DNA of 10,286 bases from an uncultured Bacteroidales bacterium (lineage in GTDB: Bacteria > Bacteroidota > Bacteroidia > Bacteroidales > Paludibacteraceae): assembly GCA_937910305.1 (NCBI GenBank), contig CALEPS010000095.1:1-10286 (forward strand), written 5' to 3'. The number at the start of each line of letters is the position of its first letter. The first letter of the stretch is position 1. This document shows, in pieces, positions 6,591 through 10,286 of this stretch. The position numbers and the translations under genes are program-made. The notes beneath the pieces were generated by a model. The model was given only the letters and a program-made list of their open reading frames with translations, was not told where the DNA came from and made no database searches.

Positions 6591-7475
6591 TTATAACCGG
6601 GGAAAATCTATATAGTGGTAGATAGCGCTTTCACCCATCTCCACCTTCATATACGATTGCCCGTTCTCGGAGTCCTTGGTGGCGTTGAGCACCAGGTAGT
6701 TCACTCCCTTGAAGAAAACAGACTGCCGTGCGTGCTGGTGTCCGCTCCAGACGTACGGTATTTTGTATTGACCGAGGAGAGAAGTCAGTTCGTACGTCTC
6801 CTCAAGTGCCATGTTGGAGGTGAAGCCTTGCGACATGTCCAGTTTCCAGAGGTGGGTGTGCGTATAGACGATCATGCGGCGGTAGCCTTCCCGGCTCTTG
6901 CGCTCCAGCAACTCCCGCAGCCATTGCATCTGGTCGGTGCCTAATGTTCCGTCCGCGCTGTCCAGACAGATAAACAGATCCAGTTTCCTGGCCCCGTTGC
7001 GGGTCTCGAACCAATAACAGCCGCTCTTGAAATACTCGCGATAGACAGACCATTGCTTGAAATAGAGGTCATGGTTTCCGGGGGTCACAAAGACCGTGTC
7101 CTTGTCCGTCTGACCCGCGAAATGCAGAATGCTGTCCGCGCACGGAAAATTATGCTGCGCGTTGATCACGTCGCCTAAGTGGATCGCTATCTTCGGGGCG
7201 GTCTCTGCTCGGTATTGGTCTATGAAATAATCCAGGTTCCTGTGCGTGCCGCGTGTGATATGGCTGTCGGTGCAGACATAGACCACATACTCGTCGTTAC
7301 CCATATCCAGACTAATCTCGCCGCGGCTGTTGTTATACGCCATGGATTGCTCAAAGCGGGTGTTTACCGACTCGCCGTTGGTGGACACCAAACCGGCGAG
7401 GTCCAGCACCCTTTCATCCGATGCGCATCCGCTCAACAGGACTGCGCAGATAACTATGTATAAATTCTTCTTCAT
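6591..7475 (-). CDS. Lipoprotein, calcineurin-like metallophosphoesterase
   Basis: This 294-residue protein starts with a lipoprotein signal (LLSGC, lipidated C17). A-S-D-E follows the cysteine, acidic positions of the sort linked to surface export of Bacteroidota lipoproteins, so display outside the outer membrane is plausible. All metallophosphoesterase motifs are present: D70-x-H72 (TDSHIT), G101-D102 (HLGDVIN), G133-N-H135-D136 (PGNHDLYF), H206 (YTHTHLW) and G245-H-Q-H248 (SGHQHARQ). They form a two-metal site, so it should hydrolyse a phosphomono- or phosphodiester; the substrate cannot be read from sequence. It is the last gene of the mutS2-side cluster, 53 bp after the barrel-protein gene. 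Its stop codon is 3 bp from the stop of the convergent LRR gene, and I see no clear terminator hairpin between them. Confidence 0.88.
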   Translation of the reverse strand: MKKNLYIVICAVLLSGCASDERVLDLAGLVSTNGESVNTRFEQSMAYNNSRGEISLDMGNDEYVVYVCTDSHITRGTHRNLDYFIDQYRAETAPKIAIHLGDVINAQHNFPCADSILHFAGQTDKDTVFVTPGNHDLYFKQWSVYREYFKSGCYWFETRNGARKLDLFICLDSADGTLGTDQMQWLRELLERKSREGYRRMIVYTHTHLWKLDMSQGFTSNMALEETYELTSLLGQYKIPYVWSGHQHARQSVFFKGVNYLVLNATKDSENGQSYMKVEMGESAIYHYIDFPRL

Positions 7476-7528
7476 TGCTTTCGACTTTAAACTCCAAAAC
7501 TTCTTTCAACTTTCAACTCTCAACTCTC
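7476..7528 (-). repeat. Heptamer leader upstream of the phosphoesterase lipoprotein gene
   Basis: The whole 53-bp gap is purine-rich on the minus strand and made of imperfect heptamers: gagagtt twice, gaaagtt, gaaagaa, then diverged units up to the ATG at 7475. Positions 7484-7508 are identical over 25 bp to 8272-8296 in the next leader. No Bacteroidota promoter of the TTTG / TAnnTTTG form could be placed in it with confidence. Confidence 0.8.
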
Positions 7529-8248
7529 TCAAAACCTGTAACTGAATCCCGTCCGGAAGGTAGCGCCATAGAAATTGGCGTTGAGGTGAAACATTCCGGT
7601 AGGTTTGCATTGTGCCGCGAAGTTCAGCCGCCAATGGTCCGTCACGTCGTAGTACGCGCCGATGCCGAACAGCGGTTGCCACATCCGCTCAAGCTGGTAA
7701 TCGTCCATGTCGCTGATGAGGAAGGACAGGTTCCAGGGGTTGTTCTGCGGACGGCAGAACACCTCCAGCCGGTACAACATGTTGAACGGCTCCACTACAT
7801 AACTCTCGTCCGTGTAGATCGACCTGTCCCAGTCGTTCAGCACGCGGCAATACACTCCTACGGTCACAGATACGTAATCCATCCTGTATCCTACTCCCAG
7901 CGCAGCGGTCAAGTCGCTCATTCGGTTTCGTGCCACGCCGCGGTAATAGACGTCCGTCTCCAGAAACATCTCGCCTACCGGCACCTCGAATTTCGGCCGT
8001 AACTGCACGGCGCCGCTATGCACGTTGGCGGTAGAGAACTGCACACGCGCCTCCATCTCGAAATGCGGATTGAAAGGCATCAGTCCCTGTACGTCAAAAT
8101 TAGCATGGTGTCCCCATGCCTTGTTGTAACTGTACTCTACCAGTCCCGTCACGGTGTACCGCCGCTGCCCGAAACCCGGGTTGCCGGCATACGCCACCGC
8201 TCCCGTCCCGAGCACCATCGCAGCAATAATTATCATTAGTTTTTTCAT
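7529..8248 (-). CDS. Probable outer-membrane beta-barrel protein
   Basis: This 239-residue protein has a signal peptide (MKKLMIIIAAMVLGTGAVAYA, cut before GNPGFG). The mature part is a run of alternating polar/aromatic strands, such as YTVTGLVEYSYN, FEMEARVQFSTA, MFLETDVYYRGV, VSVTVGVYCRVL, MLYRLEVFCRP, LNFAAQCKP and ATFRTGFSYRF. It ends in a C-terminal phenylalanine, as expected for barrel proteins inserted by the BAM machinery. About ten to twelve strands can be sketched by eye. I do not recognise a specific family, and pore, adhesin or structural roles all remain open. It lies between mutS2 and the phosphoesterase lipoprotein on the same strand with 66- and 53-bp gaps, so the three are probably co-transcribed. 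The ATG at 8248 is the only start that keeps the signal peptide. Confidence 0.75.
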   Translation of the reverse strand: MKKLMIIIAAMVLGTGAVAYAGNPGFGQRRYTVTGLVEYSYNKAWGHHANFDVQGLMPFNPHFEMEARVQFSTANVHSGAVQLRPKFEVPVGEMFLETDVYYRGVARNRMSDLTAALGVGYRMDYVSVTVGVYCRVLNDWDRSIYTDESYVVEPFNMLYRLEVFCRPQNNPWNLSFLISDMDDYQLERMWQPLFGIGAYYDVTDHWRLNFAAQCKPTGMFHLNANFYGATFRTGFSYRF

Positions 8249-8256
8249 AAGCTTTT

Positions 8257-8319
8257 GACTTTCGACTTTAAACTTTAAACTCCAAAACTTCTTTCACCTT
8301 TCACCTTTCCCCTTTCACA
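8257..8319 (-). repeat. Heptamer leader between mutS2 and the barrel-protein gene
   Basis: Read on the plus strand, nine consecutive imperfect 7-bp units fill 8257-8319, beginning gactttc, gacttta, aacttta and ending with tttcacc twice, tttcccc and tttcaca. The last unit contains the mutS2 stop codon (8315-8317, TCA on plus, TGA on minus). The tract shares 25 exact bases with the leader at 7476-7528 and has one additional heptamer in an otherwise alignable stretch. Confidence 0.82.
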
Positions 8320-10286
8320 TCTTCACCACCGTCAGTCCGGCTCCGCCATGATTGACATCTCCGTCGCCGAACTCCAGAGCCACCTGCCCTCTCTTACGCC
8401 GTGCGTTGTTCAGTCCGTTCAGGTAGTCCCTTGTCACCTGCTTGAGCGCGCCCGTACCGGTGCCGTGCAGGATCGTCACCTCTCCGGCACCTACCATGAG
8501 GGCGTCGTCCATGTATGCGATGAGGGCTTCCGTAGCCTCGTCCACCCGCATCCCTCGTAGGTCGAGAGTCCGTTCGAACTTCACCTTACGGGCATGAGCG
8601 ATCGCCGTGGATGAACTGACAGGCGCAGCCGGAGCCTCCGCAATACCGCCTTTCAGCACCCTCAGGTCCCGCAAGTCCCGCAGCACGCCCTTCTTTCCGT
8701 CTTTTGCGCCTTCTCTTCCCCCCTCCATGGGGGGACCGAGGGGGGCTACTCTCTCCTTCAACTGCTCCACCTTGGCTCGCGCTGCCTTGGTCTTCTCTTT
8801 CTCCGCCTTGGCTTCTTTGATCTCCCGAATGGTTCGCTCTATCGTAGCGTTAGCCTGTTGCAGCAACTCCTCCGCCTCCTGCCGGGCTTGCTCAATGATA
8901 GCTCGTTTCTCTGCTTTCGCTCCTGCCAGACGCGCTTCGTATTCAGCTATCTTGGCTTCCAGTTCTTTCTCTCTCTGTCGCACTTGTTGCCGCTTGCGTT
9001 CCCAGTAACGCTTGTCGCGCGCTATGTCCTGCAACTGACGGTCGTACTCGATGTGCTCTTCGCCTACCAACTCAGTGGCGTAGGCAATAATCGGCTCTCC
9101 CAACCCGGTCTGGCGCGCTATCTCGATAGCAAACGAACTGCCGGCCTGACCGATTGAGAGCTGGAAGAGAGGACGCATGGCGCCGCGGTCGTAAAGCATA
9201 GCGCCGTTGACAACGCCGTCAGTCTCTTCCGCAAAATGCTTGAGGTTGGTGTAATGAGTTGTTATCACGCCGAACACTCGCCGGCTCACCAGTTCTCGCA
9301 GTATCGCCTCCGCTATCGCACCGCCAATCATCGGCTCGGTACCGGTTCCCATCTCGTCGATGAGAAGCAGCGTCCGTTCGTCCGCATGGCGCAGGAACTC
9401 CTTCATATTGCGCAGGTGGGACGAATAAGTGGACAGCTCGTCCTGTATCGACTGTTCGTCGCCTATATCAATCATCAGCCGGTCAAAGATTCCCGCCCTG
9501 CTCTGTTCCGCCACCGGCACCAACAAACCGCATTGTAACATATATTGCAGCAGGGCTACGGTCTTGAGGCATACCGACTTGCCGCCGGCGTTGGGACCGC
9601 TGATCACCAGCACATGGTTTTTCTCCGCTTCCAGACGTACCGACAGCGGCACCACTCTCTTCCCTTGCGGCGCATAATGCAGCCACAGCACCGGATGCCG
9701 TGCTTCCACCCAGTCGAGCAGCGGGCCGTTGACCAACTCCGGACGGATTGCTCCTAACGTCTGGGCAAGCGACGCTTTGGCACGTATAAAATCCACTTCC
9801 GCCAACATCTCCTGGGAAGCAAGAATAAGGTCTGTCCGGGGTCGCAGCTCGTCCGTCACGTTCTGCAGGATACGTATTCTCTCACGCCGCTCGGCGGACT
9901 CCAGTTCGCGTATGTGGTTGTTGGCTTCCACCACCTGTTGCGGCTCTATATAGACGGTCTTACCCGTCGCCGACTCGTCGTGAACAATACCGCCTACTTT
10001 GCGTTTGAAAGCGGGTGAGACGGGTATGACGAGCCGTCCTTCGCGTATGGTAGGAGCAGCGTCGGCATCCACGAACCCATCCGTCTTGGCTTGCCGCAGG
10101 ATCGACTGCAAGGTACGTCCAACGCTGCCTTGCAGGTTCGTCATCTCCCGCCGTATGCGTGCCAGTTCGGGCGAGGCGTTGTCGGCGAGCCGTCCGTACC
10201 GGTCCAGCACACGGTCTATTGTCCGCACGATCTCTTCCAAGCCCGCATCGCTGCTACCTAATTCTTTTACCAAAGCATAGCGTTGT
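8315..10286 (-). CDS. mutS2: MutS2 family ATPase with Smr domain, 5'-partial
   Basis: The frame is open to the right edge (QRYALVKELG), so the N-terminal part, perhaps 130-180 residues, lies outside. In order it shows the helical core (DESATGKTVYIEPQQVVEAN), Walker A GPNAGGKS (9575-9598), the IGDEQSIQDELSTYSSHL signature, Walker B LLLIDEMGTGTEP (about 9332-9370), TTHYTNLKHF, a long charged coiled coil (about 8760-9060), and a C-terminal Smr domain with LDLRG and HGTGTGAL (about 8350-8580). MutS2 proteins are not classical mismatch-repair factors. Members limit homologous recombination in some species and split or cleave collided-ribosome complexes in Bacillus. The linker between coil and Smr (about 8620-8750) is repeat-derived low complexity (GPPMEGGREG, LRDLRDLRVL). 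It is the first visible gene of the minus-strand cluster. Confidence 0.94.
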   Translation of the reverse strand, partial: QRYALVKELGSSDAGLEEIVRTIDRVLDRYGRLADNASPELARIRREMTNLQGSVGRTLQSILRQAKTDGFVDADAAPTIREGRLVIPVSPAFKRKVGGIVHDESATGKTVYIEPQQVVEANNHIRELESAERRERIRILQNVTDELRPRTDLILASQEMLAEVDFIRAKASLAQTLGAIRPELVNGPLLDWVEARHPVLWLHYAPQGKRVVPLSVRLEAEKNHVLVISGPNAGGKSVCLKTVALLQYMLQCGLLVPVAEQSRAGIFDRLMIDIGDEQSIQDELSTYSSHLRNMKEFLRHADERTLLLIDEMGTGTEPMIGGAIAEAILRELVSRRVFGVITTHYTNLKHFAEETDGVVNGAMLYDRGAMRPLFQLSIGQAGSSFAIEIARQTGLGEPIIAYATELVGEEHIEYDRQLQDIARDKRYWERKRQQVRQREKELEAKIAEYEARLAGAKAEKRAIIEQARQEAEELLQQANATIERTIREIKEAKAEKEKTKAARAKVEQLKERVAPLGPPMEGGREGAKDGKKGVLRDLRDLRVLKGGIAEAPAAPVSSSTAIAHARKVKFERTLDLRGMRVDEATEALIAYMDDALMVGAGEVTILHGTGTGALKQVTRDYLNGLNNARRKRGQVALEFGDGDVNHGGAGLTVVKM
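8654..8689 (-). repeat. 9-bp tandem repeat in the MutS2 linker
   Basis: Four 9-bp units on the plus strand, cagcaccct, caggtcccg, caagtcccg and cagcacgcc, encode on the minus strand the three-residue periodic string VLRDLRDLRVL. Being a multiple of three, unit changes here would keep the reading frame. Confidence 0.7.
8718..8745. repeat. C6/G6 hairpin and second G run in the MutS2 linker
   Basis: Six C (8718-8723) face six G (8729-8734) around a 5-base loop containing part of CCATGG. A further six-G run lies at 8740-8745. The DNA encodes GPPMEGG in MutS2. Similar C-run/ATG/G-run strings are familiar as dispersed low-complexity DNA in Bacteroidales genomes, which is recollection, not something tested here. 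Confidence 0.55.

Noticed and set aside
8257..8319. CRISPR array
   Set aside because: The units are 7 bp, contiguous and imperfect, with no spacers and no cas genes.
8718..8745. G-quadruplex
   Set aside because: Only two G runs are close together; a four-run pattern is missing, so a simple hairpin is the better reading.

Overview
The window looks like chromosome of an uncultured gut- or rumen-type member of the Bacteroidota, order Bacteroidales. The reasons are a BspA-type leucine-rich-repeat protein, secreted enzymes with a short C-terminal tail typical of the group, a lipoprotein with acidic residues just after the lipobox cysteine, no Shine-Dalgarno sequences, and G+C a little above one half with AT-rich junctions. 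No rRNA, tRNA, CRISPR array, transposase or integrase is visible.

Left half (1-6587, + strand): five tightly packed genes that overlap one another and look like one operon entering from the left. They are a GT-B glycosyltransferase (5' end outside the window), a secreted endonuclease/exonuclease/phosphatase-fold enzyme, a small GT-A (family 2) glycosyltransferase, a secreted family 9 pectate lyase with an accessory domain, and a secreted BspA-like LRR protein. Envelope-glycan enzymes thus alternate with exported proteins. The junctions are ATGA, TAATG, ATGA and then an unusually long overlap of about 71 bp.

Right half (6591-10286, - strand): a convergent cluster transcribed from right to left. 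It contains mutS2 (N-terminus outside the window), an outer-membrane beta-barrel protein, and a lipoprotein of the calcineurin-like metallophosphoesterase fold. The stop codons of the two halves are only 3 bp apart.

The most unusual feature is a set of short, imperfect heptanucleotide (7-bp) repeat tracts. They are AT-rich or T/C-rich and recur through the window. One lies at the 5' end of each of the five genes for exported proteins: inside the signal-peptide codons of two, and in the leader of three. A further tract is captured inside the first glycosyltransferase. The pectate-lyase tract is also read through as a linker, and the DNA after it encodes both the pectate lyase's C-terminal tail and the LRR protein's signal peptide in different frames. 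The MutS2 linker holds 9-bp repeats and a G/C-run hairpin of similar low-complexity character.
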